Of a stretch of 64,000 bases of DNA, positions 26,967 through 36,789 are shown piece after piece (position 1 is the first letter of the stretch; every line of letters starts with the position of its first letter). The stretch spans positions 248,001 to 312,000 of the forward strand of contig OY782882.1 of NCBI GenBank assembly GCA_963678485.1. The letters are read 5' to 3'. A program made the position numbers and the translations under genes. The notes beneath the pieces are model-generated. The model was not told the DNA's origin, did not search any database, and was given only the letters and a program-made list of their open reading frames with translations. This DNA comes from CALGYY01 sp963678485. Its GTDB lineage: Bacteria; Bacteroidota; Bacteroidia; Bacteroidales; CAIWKO01.

Positions 26967-27647
26967 GGATCAAGCCGAAAAGTTGAGGAGTAGGAATACT
27001 ATTCATAGAAAACAATAGATTTTAAAACCTTTCTTCAACTACGAACACCACGAATAAACGCGAATGAGATCCTTTTGCAGCTATTGTTTGTAACATTAGC
27101 CATCAATATTAATTAAACGTATCAATCATTTTGAGCATCCGTGTTTTAATAGTTTATCAGACCAATACCATTCGTACTTTGGGGTTCTTTTACAGTATTG
27201 AAATTATGCAATGCTAATATTCAAAGCGTGTGCGCGGGCCTGTCAAAGCAAGCGGGCGTGGGCGGGCTGTGAATCGCCAACGGCACGCAAATCCGCAAGG
27301 GGCCAGACAGCGGCTTTTTCGCTGTCGGCTCTGTCGAAAACGACAAAAAGAAAATTCAATTAGCGAAATGAAGTTTATTATCACATTCAAGAATTGCCGT
27401 TAATTGGCGTTTTCGGCACTACCTTGCGTGATTTGCGGCCATTGGCGAGAGCGGGGGGATAGCATTTGGCTTTGACTAGAATTTTGGCTCCACCTTTTGT
27501 TCATGCAAAAGGTGGAATTTAAAGAATATAAACCACAAATTAAGTTGTGCTCTTATTAATTGTGACAATTCAGTATTGGTTTTTTTTCTGTTGTGCTAAA
27601 AAAACACCAATAACTATTTGTTGCTCCTCAATAATTCGGCTTGATCC
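26967..27647 (+). mobile_element. Repeat element copy 1: 681-bp non-coding element with terminal inverted repeats
   Basis: It starts GGATCAAGCCGAAAAG and ends CGGCTTGATCC; the ends are 24-bp inverted repeats with about 3 mismatches. It contains a 10-bp perfect hairpin CCACCTTTTG/CAAAAGGTGG (27490-27515) and a GC-rich stretch with GACAGCG/CGCTGTC. No transposase and no reading frame kept between copies was found. Flanks (CTAAAATG left, ATGTTTCT right) show no clear target duplication. The same element occurs at 34219-34920 and, inverted, at 43744-44424. The rest of 27648-27937 holds only a terminator. Confidence 0.85.
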
Positions 27648-27842
27648 ATGTTTCTGTATATATGCATTTACAAATTTAGTATTTATCAGAATTTATAGAC
27701 ATAAGTATTCACAGGCCTTCATTCGCTATGATGCGTGAAATTCGCAGTTGAAAAAAGGTTTTTTCATCTATTGATCTCTTTGAATATTATTAGTTAACTT
27801 CAACTTTTCTGTTTGATTCAACACTGAGAACAAGGTGTAAAA

Positions 27843-27870
27843 AGAAAAGACGGCAGCAGCCGTCTTTTCT
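27843..27870 (-). terminator. Terminator of the M4 metallopeptidase gene
   Basis: Perfect 12-bp stem AGAAAAGACGGC/GCCGTCTTTTCT with a 4-base loop, T-rich on the minus-strand side, 68 bases beyond the stop. Confidence 0.75.
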
Positions 27871-27937
27871 AATGAACTGTTTTAATGTCGGTGAGCGTGA
27901 TAAATCAGTCGCACAACGATATCATTTTATTATCAAA

Positions 27938-30900
27938 TTATTGCACCACAATTCGCATTGTCTTTGTGTTTTCGCCACAAATCAAACGTACAACATAAAT
28001 CCCATCAGCCTGAGTGCCTAAGTCAACTCTGAGCTTATTCTCACCTTTCAGCACATCAGTAATTGAACTATACACTAATCTTCCAGTATAATCAAGTACT
28101 TCAAGAGTCAAAGGAGCATTGGTCTCAGCTGCAAAATCAATCCAGAATCGACCATCGTTTGGATTTGGATATAACACGGATTCTTCGGTAGGCTGAGTTT
28201 CATCCATTCCAATTTGCGAAACTTCACTAATGCGGATATTATCCAGATAAGCATTATCCATGGTAAAGATGATAGTATCCTTAGATAGATTTCTTGTTTC
28301 GAAACTCAATGTAAAGAAAGTCCCTGCAAATGCTGAAAGATTTGCAAAACGGGAAATGAATGGGTCTGCATTGCCTGTGGTAGGATTGTATGTTCCGCCA
28401 ATCTGAACCGTATCGTTCACCAATACTCTAAGGTTACTCGCCACACTGTAATCACCAGGGCCTACGTAGGCATTATATGCCTGCTCACCAAAGGTTTGTT
28501 TCAAATCAAAAGCAACATTCGCTGTAGACCATGCAGTAGCGTCAACGCAGAAATCAATTTTTGCGGAGAGAAATGCATTAATTTGCCAGGTATTTGAGCC
28601 ATTGGGGAATTCAATAAGATTGAAATACGACATTGGATTACCACCTGTCATAAGGAAACCAAAAGTACTGTTATTATCAGCATTGAGCGAAAGGTTAGCA
28701 TGACTAAAACCGGTCGTATGTACAAGATAAAAATTGCTCACATTGGCTTCTTCGAAAGTAACAATCGTATCCTTTAGCACTAATGGCTTCTTAACTGTAT
28801 AGCCAGTGAAGGCATCGTTTGTCATGATAGTATCCAGATTGAATGCAGTGCGTACAACCACACTATAGGTGCCTGATGCAAACAAATCAGCAGGAACACT
28901 AAAGGTGAATGGCTGAGCAACTCCGGGATAAAGATCGGCGGCCAATTGGATGGAGTCATATACAAGTGCTCCTCCGTTGATACTATACGCCAACTTCACC
29001 ACCTCACCAGCAGGAAGATAATCACAACCGAAAAACTCAAACTCTGCACTTACATCCTCATTCGCAGAAAGATTACAAGAGGAAACAGGAGCTGTGATTT
29101 TGGTCACACCGACATCGATATTCTGATACAATTTATTTTCGAAGCTATATCCGGTAATTTCATTATTGTAAGCAAGTGTATCGTGAGCATAAACAAAGGA
29201 AACATCCAGTGTATGCATACCGATAAGAGCAACGTTAGCCTGAGTAGTGAAGGTGAAACTCACGGTATCTCCCGCTTGAACCAATGTTGGTAAAATATAA
29301 TTCTCATTCACCGCTGCAGCACCATCCATACTATATGAAAAATGCAAGGTATCACCTGCAGGAACGTCAACATTACATCCATTGTAAATTGCACGAACAG
29401 AAACAGGAACCGTGGTTAACCCGCAAGCAGTAACAGGTGAAGTGATATCCAACACCGAAAAATCGTAATCAGCGATAGCCATACCGACACCTACTGCGTA
29501 CCATGCGTTAGCACACTGAATATAAACATCTGAGCAAAGTCCAAAAATATCAGCAGCAGCCTGCATTGTAGCCAAACGGCAATCAGAATATTGTGAAGTA
29601 GATGTCATATACTGAGTTAACGCCAGATATGCAATCTGAGCTGCAGTATCAATACCAACGCCATCTACAGAAAAATAATGACCATTGTCGTTAGTACCAC
29701 TTCCACCAACACTGAGCAGATAAAACCAATAATTAGCAACACCACTGTTAGTGTGCACACCACCCTGATCCAATGCGCCGGTGTACCAATAGGTTCCTAA
29801 GTACGTATCAGGTTGTTGATCTGCATTTGGGTTCGACATATTTCTAAAGCCATCACCAGTAAGATCAAAGTCTTCTCCAATAAGCCAATCACCTGCACCG
29901 TTCAAAGCATAGAATTCAATGGCTGTTCCAAACATATCACTAAAGCTTTCATTTAAGGCTCCCGGCTCATCCTGATATATCATATTTGCAGAATATTCTG
30001 TAACACCATGGGTGATTTCGTGACCGCATACATCAAGTGAGGTCAGCGGACCATTTGATGCATCACCATCTCCATAGGTCATACGGGTACCATCCCAAAA
30101 AGCATTGGCATAGTCAACATCATAATGAACATAACTTACCAGCTTTGATCCAAGATTATCATAACTATTACGAGCATGTTTAATGAAGTAGTAATCGTAA
30201 GTCATCTCAGCACCCCAATGAGCATCAGTAGCCACTTCATCATGCTGAGCATTTACATTATTCCAATGATTGTCAGTATCAGTAAAATCTACAGCAACAC
30301 CATAGTCAGTGCCAGTAAGCATATTGTAGGTTTCAACCCCGCTGCGATCAATTTCGCGAAGGCGGTAGTTCCCGGGAGCAACACTGTCAGTAACGATATT
30401 CTGAGTGCCACTATATTTTGTAACCGCGGTACCATTTACGTCATCTGTGCGTAAGCGATTCGCAAGGTGAACAACTGCGCCGGTTTGCGCATCAATAAAA
30501 ATATCCTGATAACTCAAGGGAGCAGCAGCATATACATTAACCTTCCACAACAGACGATACTTTGCCGGAATTCCTGAATATGTTTTATCCATAATTACCA
30601 ACTGAGCCTGCGGGTAATAGCTAGCATCCGTTTTCCCAGTGATACGTTTAAGAAGATCTTCGTTCGCCTGATCTTCCCACATATATTTTTGTGCACCAAC
30701 AAAAGCAATGGCTTGCTGAATTGCAGCAGAGGCACTGACGGTAGGATTAGTAGACAATTGAAGTTTACTTACCAGTTTACCATTGGCAGAAACAGCCTTT
30801 CCTTGCTCAGCATGCACAATCATATCGGCTCCGAGAACAGGAATACCATTGTATGTTTGCTGATATCTGTAATGCATTTTGCCCTGAGCATCGGTTTCGG

Positions 30901-31132
30901 TGCGGTAAAGAAGCATATCATCCGCAGTACCAAGACCAAATGCCGCCTTATTGAGTGTAAAAACTTTTGTGGGATCGATTGCAGCCTCTGTCTTAAACTT
31001 CAACCAGCCATCGGTGCTTTGAATCGTTGCTATGTTGTTCAAAGCTGCGTTTGAGGGAGATAATACCTGTGCATCAAGCCGAATTATGGTAAGCAGCAGG
31101 AAAGGAATTAACAAAAGGGAAGATTTCTTCAT
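27938..31132 (-). CDS. T9SS-secreted M4 (thermolysin-like) metallopeptidase
   Basis: 1064 residues from ATG 31132 (MKKSSLLLIPFLLL); a TTG at 31141 is the other option. Signal peptide, then an FTP/PepSY propeptide (about 45-225), then the catalytic domain with zinc motif HEITH at 371-375 and the downstream glutamate in GALNESFSD near 395. Two CARDB-like beta domains follow (ITSPVTACGL..., ITAPVSSCNL...), then a MAM-like region and a type A sorting domain (VLYPNPNDGRFWIDF ... DGIYVVRLICG). It is an extracellular, zinc-dependent protease made as a proenzyme. It is a single-gene unit on the minus strand next to repeat copy 1. Nothing is identified in 31133-31438 beyond AT-rich sequence. Confidence 0.93.
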   Translation of the reverse strand: MKKSSLLLIPFLLLTIIRLDAQVLSPSNAALNNIATIQSTDGWLKFKTEAAIDPTKVFTLNKAAFGLGTADDMLLYRTETDAQGKMHYRYQQTYNGIPVLGADMIVHAEQGKAVSANGKLVSKLQLSTNPTVSASAAIQQAIAFVGAQKYMWEDQANEDLLKRITGKTDASYYPQAQLVIMDKTYSGIPAKYRLLWKVNVYAAAPLSYQDIFIDAQTGAVVHLANRLRTDDVNGTAVTKYSGTQNIVTDSVAPGNYRLREIDRSGVETYNMLTGTDYGVAVDFTDTDNHWNNVNAQHDEVATDAHWGAEMTYDYYFIKHARNSYDNLGSKLVSYVHYDVDYANAFWDGTRMTYGDGDASNGPLTSLDVCGHEITHGVTEYSANMIYQDEPGALNESFSDMFGTAIEFYALNGAGDWLIGEDFDLTGDGFRNMSNPNADQQPDTYLGTYWYTGALDQGGVHTNSGVANYWFYLLSVGGSGTNDNGHYFSVDGVGIDTAAQIAYLALTQYMTSTSQYSDCRLATMQAAADIFGLCSDVYIQCANAWYAVGVGMAIADYDFSVLDITSPVTACGLTTVPVSVRAIYNGCNVDVPAGDTLHFSYSMDGAAAVNENYILPTLVQAGDTVSFTFTTQANVALIGMHTLDVSFVYAHDTLAYNNEITGYSFENKLYQNIDVGVTKITAPVSSCNLSANEDVSAEFEFFGCDYLPAGEVVKLAYSINGGALVYDSIQLAADLYPGVAQPFTFSVPADLFASGTYSVVVRTAFNLDTIMTNDAFTGYTVKKPLVLKDTIVTFEEANVSNFYLVHTTGFSHANLSLNADNNSTFGFLMTGGNPMSYFNLIEFPNGSNTWQINAFLSAKIDFCVDATAWSTANVAFDLKQTFGEQAYNAYVGPGDYSVASNLRVLVNDTVQIGGTYNPTTGNADPFISRFANLSAFAGTFFTLSFETRNLSKDTIIFTMDNAYLDNIRISEVSQIGMDETQPTEESVLYPNPNDGRFWIDFAAETNAPLTLEVLDYTGRLVYSSITDVLKGENKLRVDLGTQADGIYVVRLICGENTKTMRIVVQ

Positions 31133-31438
31133 AAACAACAAGATTAAAATTGATTATGTGCAAATTAAATGAAAATTTTCCACATATATAGCATGATGGC
31201 AATTGAAAGGGCAAATAAATGCTCATCATTTTTTACATTCTGACAATATATATAATTATCACATAGAGATAAATGACACAAGCAAAGTTCGTTGATTTTC
31301 AAAAATAGCCAATATAAGAATATGGATAATATCAAAGGAATGTATGGATTGCTTATCAGTTGCAGGCTGATGGCTTCGCTTAGCAGTTTGACAACGTTAA
31401 TGATAAGAATTATATCGACAAAAGAATCCCAACACAAT

Positions 31439-32770
31439 TCAAATCCTGATTTGTCGCCACTTCCCGTATTTGAGATAGAGAAATGAAAGCGTTCCCATAA
31501 TTATGAAGTACACAAATTCGGAAAACCATGCAATAGTCACTGGTTGACGCAACAGCTCAACCACGACATACGCAAAAATCATATAGGTGAGAATAGTAAC
31601 GATTTCTATCATCATTCCCATAAAGGTATTACCTGTCCCGGTTACACCGCTATACACTGTAATTACTGCAGAAAAAGCCATGAGTGCAGCAAACACAACA
31701 TATAAAACTGGAATTGAATCATGAATAAGAATTGGATCCGACGTATAGAGTGATACTATCGCATGTGGAAAAAAGGCCGCTAGTCCTGTAGTAAGGACTG
31801 TAATCACAAAACTCATAAGACTGATGCGTTTGATTGCAGTAAGGACTAATTCTGGTTTCCCTTCACCAATGAGATTGCTGACTAATGTATTTGCAGTGGT
31901 CCCAAAAGCCCACAGAGGAATCATTAGCATGATATATATACTTCTTGCAATATTTGAAATGGCTAATGGATGCTCACCTGTACGTTCAATAATCATAAAG
32001 AAGAATAACCATCCACCCATCGCCAGGAAGTTCTGTATCATAGTGTAAACAGAGAGTTCGAGCGTACTGCGAATAACTTTCCACTTCAGCGATTTCCATT
32101 GCAGTAAGCCATAATTAAGCATGTCATTACGCTTGATGCTAACGATCACAAAGAAAACAACGGAAACAGCTTCAGCAATCACAGAGGCCATGGCTGAGCC
32201 GGCAATTCCCATCTCAGGAAAACCGTAATTTCCAAAGATGAGCAAATAGTTTAATATGATATTTACTACTGCCATGATACCGGCTGACCAGCCAAGCATC
32301 CATGTTTTCAATGTACCTACATAAAATGCTCGGAAGGCCGCATTGATAAAAGCAAAGAAAATTCCCCAAATGCGGATATCAAGAAACGTCCATGTTGCCT
32401 TGTACACTGCGGGTGACGACATCGTACTTTGCAATAATGCCGGTGCTGTGGTTTGAACAAGCAATACAATGCTCATCCCAAGCAGCATCAGAAAAACCAG
32501 CGAGTGATTAAAGATCTTCCCTATTTCCGCATTATTCTTTTCTCCATTGCGTCGCGACATTAGTATCTGCGCGCCCAGACTAAAACCAAATCCTACAACG
32601 AAAACACCATAGTAGAAAAGCCCGCCAATGGCAGAAGCACCCAGTTCCACCTCTCCTACCCAACCAAGAAAAACGGTGTCGGTAAAATTGATCAGATTCT
32701 GTGCAAGCAAACCAAGCATCACAGGATAGGTGATCTTCCAGATATTGCGATATTTCAGGCTCTCGTCCAT
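31439..32770 (-). CDS. MATE-family efflux transporter
   Basis: 443 residues, twelve predicted membrane segments, cytoplasmic membrane. MATE features: the start KYRNIWKITYPVMLGLLAQNLINFTDTVFLG, the GFGFSLGAQILMSRRNGEK loop, and the second-half equivalents ISNIARSIYIMLMIPLWAFGTTANTLVSNLIGEG. It exports cationic drugs, toxins or metabolites using a Na+ or H+ gradient; the substrate is not determined. It is divergent from the coiled-coil protein gene across about 165 bases. Confidence 0.92.
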   Translation of the reverse strand: MDESLKYRNIWKITYPVMLGLLAQNLINFTDTVFLGWVGEVELGASAIGGLFYYGVFVVGFGFSLGAQILMSRRNGEKNNAEIGKIFNHSLVFLMLLGMSIVLLVQTTAPALLQSTMSSPAVYKATWTFLDIRIWGIFFAFINAAFRAFYVGTLKTWMLGWSAGIMAVVNIILNYLLIFGNYGFPEMGIAGSAMASVIAEAVSVVFFVIVSIKRNDMLNYGLLQWKSLKWKVIRSTLELSVYTMIQNFLAMGGWLFFFMIIERTGEHPLAISNIARSIYIMLMIPLWAFGTTANTLVSNLIGEGKPELVLTAIKRISLMSFVITVLTTGLAAFFPHAIVSLYTSDPILIHDSIPVLYVVFAALMAFSAVITVYSGVTGTGNTFMGMMIEIVTILTYMIFAYVVVELLRQPVTIAWFSEFVYFIIMGTLSFLYLKYGKWRQIRI

Positions 32771-32906
32771 ACTTAAATGTCACTGCAAAAGTAGCGAAAA
32801 TAAACGGCATCCGGAAAAAACCACAAGAGATGAACCTCGCAAAAAGCGCTACGACTCGCTAAAATAGCCTATTACCATAAAATGATATTAGTTATTACGA
32901 AATGCG

Positions 32907-32914
32907 TATTTTTG
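32907..32914 (+). promoter_or_regulatory. -7 element for the coiled-coil protein gene
   Basis: TATTTTTG, 22 bases before ATG 32936, fits TAnnTTTG. It argues that the reading frame upstream of 32936 is not translated. Confidence 0.45.
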
Positions 32915-32935
32915 CACATTCAACTACACCCTGTC

Positions 32936-34021
32936 ATGAAGAGAATTATCCTACTATTATCAATGTTGCTATCCCTGACTTTTGCAAATGGGCAGGAAGC
33001 AGCAGACAGCTTACTCATTAAGCGAAGCTCAATATATTATCAGTATCTTGATATAAAAAACAACACCAGTAATTTTGAAGCTGGCGATTATAAAAAGTTG
33101 AGTGAGCTACTTGAATCCTTGGTTCAGTACGACAATCAAATCATCGACTCACTTGAGTCTGCAAGAAATCGCAATATAATACTTCAGCATAGTCTTGGGA
33201 TTGGAGATAATGAGGGGCTGGATGTAAGTGAAGGTTCGAGCCACGGCAGTCCCATACTCTGGACAATTTCAATCTTGTTACTTATTTTACTGATTGTTGC
33301 AACCAGCATTTTAGGATCAAAGGCTAAACAGTATAGAAACCGCTTACAGCAAGCGATGTTGGAGCTAAAGGACATCTCATCCACAAAAGAGGAATCGCAG
33401 CAAGAGCAAGAACAACTACAGCAAAAGATTGGTAGCCTGGAAGCGCAACGTCAAACACTGCAAAAAGAAAAAGAAGGTCTAATGAAACAATTGCAGGAAA
33501 CCATTACCTCATCCGGTCAATTGCAACATGAACGAAGTGCGCGGGAGAAAGAAATGGAAACAGAGATTTCCTCACTTCAAAATAAAATCCTGAACCTCGA
33601 AGCACAAAATGGCGAGAATCAAAAAGCGCACGCTGATCAGGAACTGCATTGGCGTAAAGAGAACCTGCAGTGCGAGCAGCGCATCACCGAATTAGAGATT
33701 AATATCACTTCAATAAAAAGCAAATCAGAGCAATTACAACACTCCTGTGAAGAAGCTGAAAAAGCAATCAATTTGAAGGAGCAGCAGATTGATGAATTAA
33801 AAAATGAGATTGCGCAATTAGAAGGCAGGATAAAAACAGCCGATATAGAAATTGAAGAATTCCGTAAGCGTACAGCTCACGACAATGATTATTACAAGAA
33901 GCTCAGCGAGATGGATCTCAATATGATTAAAATGGAAAAGCTTGAGCGTCTTAAAAAGCAGCAGATGATTTCGGAAGAGGAATATCTGTCGCTTAAACAA
34001 AAATATCTTGGTTCTTTATAA
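32936..34021 (+). CDS. Membrane-anchored coiled-coil protein with SHOCT-like tail
   Basis: 361 residues from ATG 32936; an upstream in-frame ATG at 32882 is rejected because a -7 element lies between. Signal peptide MKRIILLLSMLLSLTFANG, a short external part, one membrane helix (about 105-122, LWTISILLLILLIVATSIL), then about 190 residues of charged heptad-like coiled coil (EESQQEQEQLQQKIGSLE). The last 30 residues (MEKLERLKKQQMISEEEYLSLK) resemble the SHOCT short C-terminal domain. The function is unknown; a scaffold in the envelope is plausible. The gene ends 33 bases before the tRNA. Confidence 0.68.
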   Translation: MKRIILLLSMLLSLTFANGQEAADSLLIKRSSIYYQYLDIKNNTSNFEAGDYKKLSELLESLVQYDNQIIDSLESARNRNIILQHSLGIGDNEGLDVSEGSSHGSPILWTISILLLILLIVATSILGSKAKQYRNRLQQAMLELKDISSTKEESQQEQEQLQQKIGSLEAQRQTLQKEKEGLMKQLQETITSSGQLQHERSAREKEMETEISSLQNKILNLEAQNGENQKAHADQELHWRKENLQCEQRITELEINITSIKSKSEQLQHSCEEAEKAINLKEQQIDELKNEIAQLEGRIKTADIEIEEFRKRTAHDNDYYKKLSEMDLNMIKMEKLERLKKQQMISEEEYLSLKQKYLGSL

Positions 34022-34032
34022 TTAGAATTTTG

Positions 34033-34040
34033 TATTTTTG
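34033..34040 (+). promoter_or_regulatory. -7 element of the tRNA-Gly promoter
   Basis: TATTTTTG, with TTG 22 bases upstream (34008-34010). It lies 14 bases before the tRNA. Confidence 0.5.
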
Positions 34041-34054
34041 CAACACCAACATTT

Positions 34055-34127
34055 GCGGAAATAGCTCAGTTGGTAGAGCATTAGCTTCCCAAGCTGAGGG
34101 TCGCGGGTTCGAGTCCCGTTTTCCGCT
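34055..34127 (+). tRNA. tRNA-Gly (anticodon CCC)
   Basis: 73-base cloverleaf. Acceptor stem GCGGAAA/TTTCCGC with discriminator T (the usual U73 of bacterial tRNA-Gly), D arm GCTCAGTTGGTAGAGC, anticodon stem TTAGC/GCTGA with loop TTCCCAA giving anticodon CCC, and T arm GCGGGTTCGAGTCCCGT. The 3' CCA is not encoded (TCTA follows). It reads GGG codons. Confidence 0.96.
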
Positions 34128-34145
34128 CTAATAATTTTCAAAAAA

Positions 34146-34174
34146 AAGAGACCCCATTGAGGTTTCTTTTTTTT
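34146..34174 (+). terminator. Terminator of tRNA-Gly
   Basis: AAGAGACC/GGTTTCTT stem (one G-T pair) with a 7-base loop and a T-run, 19 bases after the tRNA. Confidence 0.75.
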
Positions 34175-34218
34175 ATTTACCTAAAGCTAGTTGCAGGAAT
34201 AAGTGAACTGCAAAAAGT

Positions 34219-34920
34219 GGATCAAGCGGAAAAGTTGAGGAGTAAGAATACTTTTCATAGAAAAATTCAGATGTTGAAACCTTTCTTTAACTACGAATAC
34301 CACGAATGAACACGAATGAGTTTCATTTGCAGCTATTGTTTGTAACATTGGCCATCAATATTAATTAAAGTATCAATCATTTTGTGCATCTGGGTTTTAT
34401 TGTTAATCAAGCCAATACCATTTGTACTTTGTGGTTATTTTACAGTATTGAAATTATGCAATGCTAATGTTCAAAGCGTGTGCGCGGGCCTGTCAAAGCA
34501 AGCGGGCGTGGGCAGGCTGTGAATCGTCAACGGCACGCAAATCCGCAAGGGGCCAGACAGCGGCCTTTTCGCTGTCGGCTCTGTCGAAAACGATAAAAAA
34601 GAAAATTCAATTAGCGAAATGAGGTTTATTGTCATATTCAAGAACTGCCGTCAATTGGCGTTTTCGGCACTACCTTGCGTGATTTGCGGCCGTTGACGAG
34701 AGCGGGGGGATAGCATTTGGCCTGCCTGCGTGACGCAGTCAGGCAGGCTTTGACTAGAATTTTGGCTCCACCTTTTGTTCATGCAAAAGGTGGAATTTAA
34801 AGAATATAAACCACACATTAAGTTGTGCTCTTGTTAAATGCGACAATTCAGTATTGTTTTTCAGTTGCGCTAAAAAACACCAATAACTATTTGTTGCTCC
34901 TCAACAATCCGGCTTGATCC
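34219..34920 (+). mobile_element. Repeat element copy 2, with an internal small palindrome
   Basis: 702 bp, same orientation as copy 1. Starts GGATCAAGCGG, ends CGGCTTGATCC. It is flanked by CAAAAAGT and CAAAAGGG, a likely 8-bp target duplication with two changes. It carries an extra palindromic insertion CCTGCCTGCGTGACGCAG and its mirror at about 34721-34749, absent from copies 1 and 3. It lies just behind tRNA-Gly and its terminator. Confidence 0.85.
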
Positions 34921-34943
34921 CAAAAGGGTTTACAACAATGCCT

Positions 34944-36206
34944 CTAATACGGCATGACCACCACTTTTTGCGTTCCAATAAGTTGACTATCCTGAATTTC
35001 GCGTAGAATATAAATTCCAGGAATAAATGAAGAAATATCAATCGTGAAATGGGAGGCATTTTTTACACCGGAATAAACGACTGCACCCGCAGTATTGAGA
35101 ATTTCGATGTTGGAACGGGTAGCTGTTGATTCAACAGTTACTACTCCATTCGCAGGATTGGGATAAACAGCCAGCGATTCATGCAACATACTGGGCTCCT
35201 CATTAATATTGAGAAAAAATGAAGGATGAATTTTATACACATCGTTCCCTGTGAGAGCAAAACCTGTACTGTCGTTTACAAAGATCAGCTTCTTAAATCG
35301 TGTTGTAATTCCCGTACTTTGCACATTCCATGTAATTCCACCATCCTGTGTATTCATTATTAATCCTGCGTCGCCTGCAGCATAACCCACCAGATCGTTT
35401 ACAAAGAAAATACTATATAAATCATGCGATGTATTGGTGACTAACTGTTGCCAGTTCTGTCCGCCATCGATAGTCTTAATGATGTGACCAGAATCCCCAG
35501 CAAGAAAACCTATTGAATCATTCGTAAAATAAAGGCTTCTGATATTCATAGAAGTATCGGAGAATACGGTTGACCAGCCAAGACCACTGCCCGAAGTTTT
35601 GAGGATTACATGTTTTCTGCTATCTGCTAATGTGGACGCGGCCACATACCCGGTAACGGAATCAGTAAAAAATAACAACGAAGGAATAAAATTCGTAAAG
35701 GAATCAACCTTCATTGTAATAACATTGTTTATATATTTATCCAAATAATACTTAGTTCCATTATCATTATGGATAAAGAAAACATGTGAAGTATCCACCG
35801 CTGATAAATCCGTAAACCACCATATTGCTCCTTTGATTTGACGCCAGGAATCGCCATTATCTGCTGACATTATGATACGATAAAAACCCTCCCAGTTGTA
35901 GGCATAATAATAAGCTTGCTGGCTCCGAACAGTTTTGATTGCGTAAGAGTTTACATAGCCACTATTAGCCCAGGAATCGCCCCAGGAGAATCCTCCATCA
36001 AAGGTTGATTGAACATAAATATCGTTTCCCTGACTGGGTGAGACATAACGATCATAGCAATACATTCCACTATTTTCCGTAACAAAATCAACATCCTTGA
36101 TCGAGTCTGTTCCTGGGGAGTTCAGAAGCATTGCATGATTCCATTGCGCAAATGAACTGTAAGTAATAATAAAAAACATTACAATCAGACTAAATCGCTT
36201 ATTCAT
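34944..36206 (-). CDS. T9SS-secreted beta-propeller protein (Ycf48-like repeats)
   Basis: 420 residues from ATG 36206 (MNKRFSLIVMFFIITYSSFAQ, a clean signal peptide); an ATG four codons earlier at 36218 is possible. The body has repeated propeller blades of the Ycf48/BNR type: STFDGGFSWGDSW, SADNGDSWRQIKG, IIKTIDGGQNWQQL, IMNTQDGGITWNVQS. The type A sorting domain is LAVYPNPANGVVTVES ... PGIYILREIQDS. It is exported to the cell surface and no enzymatic signature is seen. CAAATATA at 36263-36270 is the -7 box on the minus strand. The stretch 36219-36604 has no gene. Confidence 0.83.
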   Translation of the reverse strand: MNKRFSLIVMFFIITYSSFAQWNHAMLLNSPGTDSIKDVDFVTENSGMYCYDRYVSPSQGNDIYVQSTFDGGFSWGDSWANSGYVNSYAIKTVRSQQAYYYAYNWEGFYRIIMSADNGDSWRQIKGAIWWFTDLSAVDTSHVFFIHNDNGTKYYLDKYINNVITMKVDSFTNFIPSLLFFTDSVTGYVAASTLADSRKHVILKTSGSGLGWSTVFSDTSMNIRSLYFTNDSIGFLAGDSGHIIKTIDGGQNWQQLVTNTSHDLYSIFFVNDLVGYAAGDAGLIMNTQDGGITWNVQSTGITTRFKKLIFVNDSTGFALTGNDVYKIHPSFFLNINEEPSMLHESLAVYPNPANGVVTVESTATRSNIEILNTAGAVVYSGVKNASHFTIDISSFIPGIYILREIQDSQLIGTQKVVVMPY

Positions 36207-36604
36207 GGCCTTAATCAATTTTAGTTTCTAATGATTTCCACAACGAACCTATTGCTTCTATGCAAATATACTAAATTAATTTAATCCTTTAAAAAAAATG
36301 TAATGAATCGAACACCACCTTGAAAATCAATCCGAAAAGACCTGATTTTTTTTCCCAGAGCAAGATACGAAGACAACCATGTAAACAGAAGTGACGATCG
36401 ACAATTGTGAATTCTGAATCATTGCCAGAAAGGAACAATTCAAAGCGAACACATACACTTTGATATTTATCTATCTTAAAATGATATTAGTACTTTATTG
36501 ATTGTCGTTTACAATAGGCCTTGTTGTCCATACACCCAATAAAAGAAATAGCCCCGAGATTTTCAGAGCTATTTTTTATTAACAATCGACCAAGGAAACA
36601 AATT

Positions 36605-36787
36605 TTATTTTTTCAAGACCGCTCTGGCTCCACAGTATTTCACACATTTCCCACAATCAGTGCATTTTGATTCATCGATCATTGGAAGGCCGTATCCATC
36701 CTGAGAAATCGCATTGGTAGGACACAGCCGCAAAATGGGGCATCGGTGATTCTGTGGACATCGCGAGCTATTTACTATCATCGCCAT
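36605..36787 (-). CDS. Small 4Fe-4S ferredoxin-like protein
   Basis: 60 residues. The second half carries a standard cluster site CTDCGKCVKYC. The first half has CPQNHRCPILRLCP, with one spacing longer than the usual CxxCxxCxxxC. It is a small electron carrier or an accessory iron-sulphur protein in the cytoplasm. It is last gene of a four-gene unit starting with thioredoxin, with 2 bases to the DUF2892 gene, so a redox role of the whole operon is likely. The atypical first cluster may bind 4Fe-4S in altered form. Confidence 0.82.
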   Translation of the reverse strand: MAMIVNSSRCPQNHRCPILRLCPTNAISQDGYGLPMIDESKCTDCGKCVKYCGARAVLKK

Positions 36788-36789
36788 TT

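Noticed and set aside
27547..27738. 63-residue frame running over the end of repeat copy 1
   Set aside because: It crosses the element boundary into the flank and has no domain.
31165..31437. 90-residue minus-strand reading frame, hydrophobic
   Set aside because: It lies in an AT-rich gap, has odd composition, no ribosome site and no recognisable domain. I treat it as chance.
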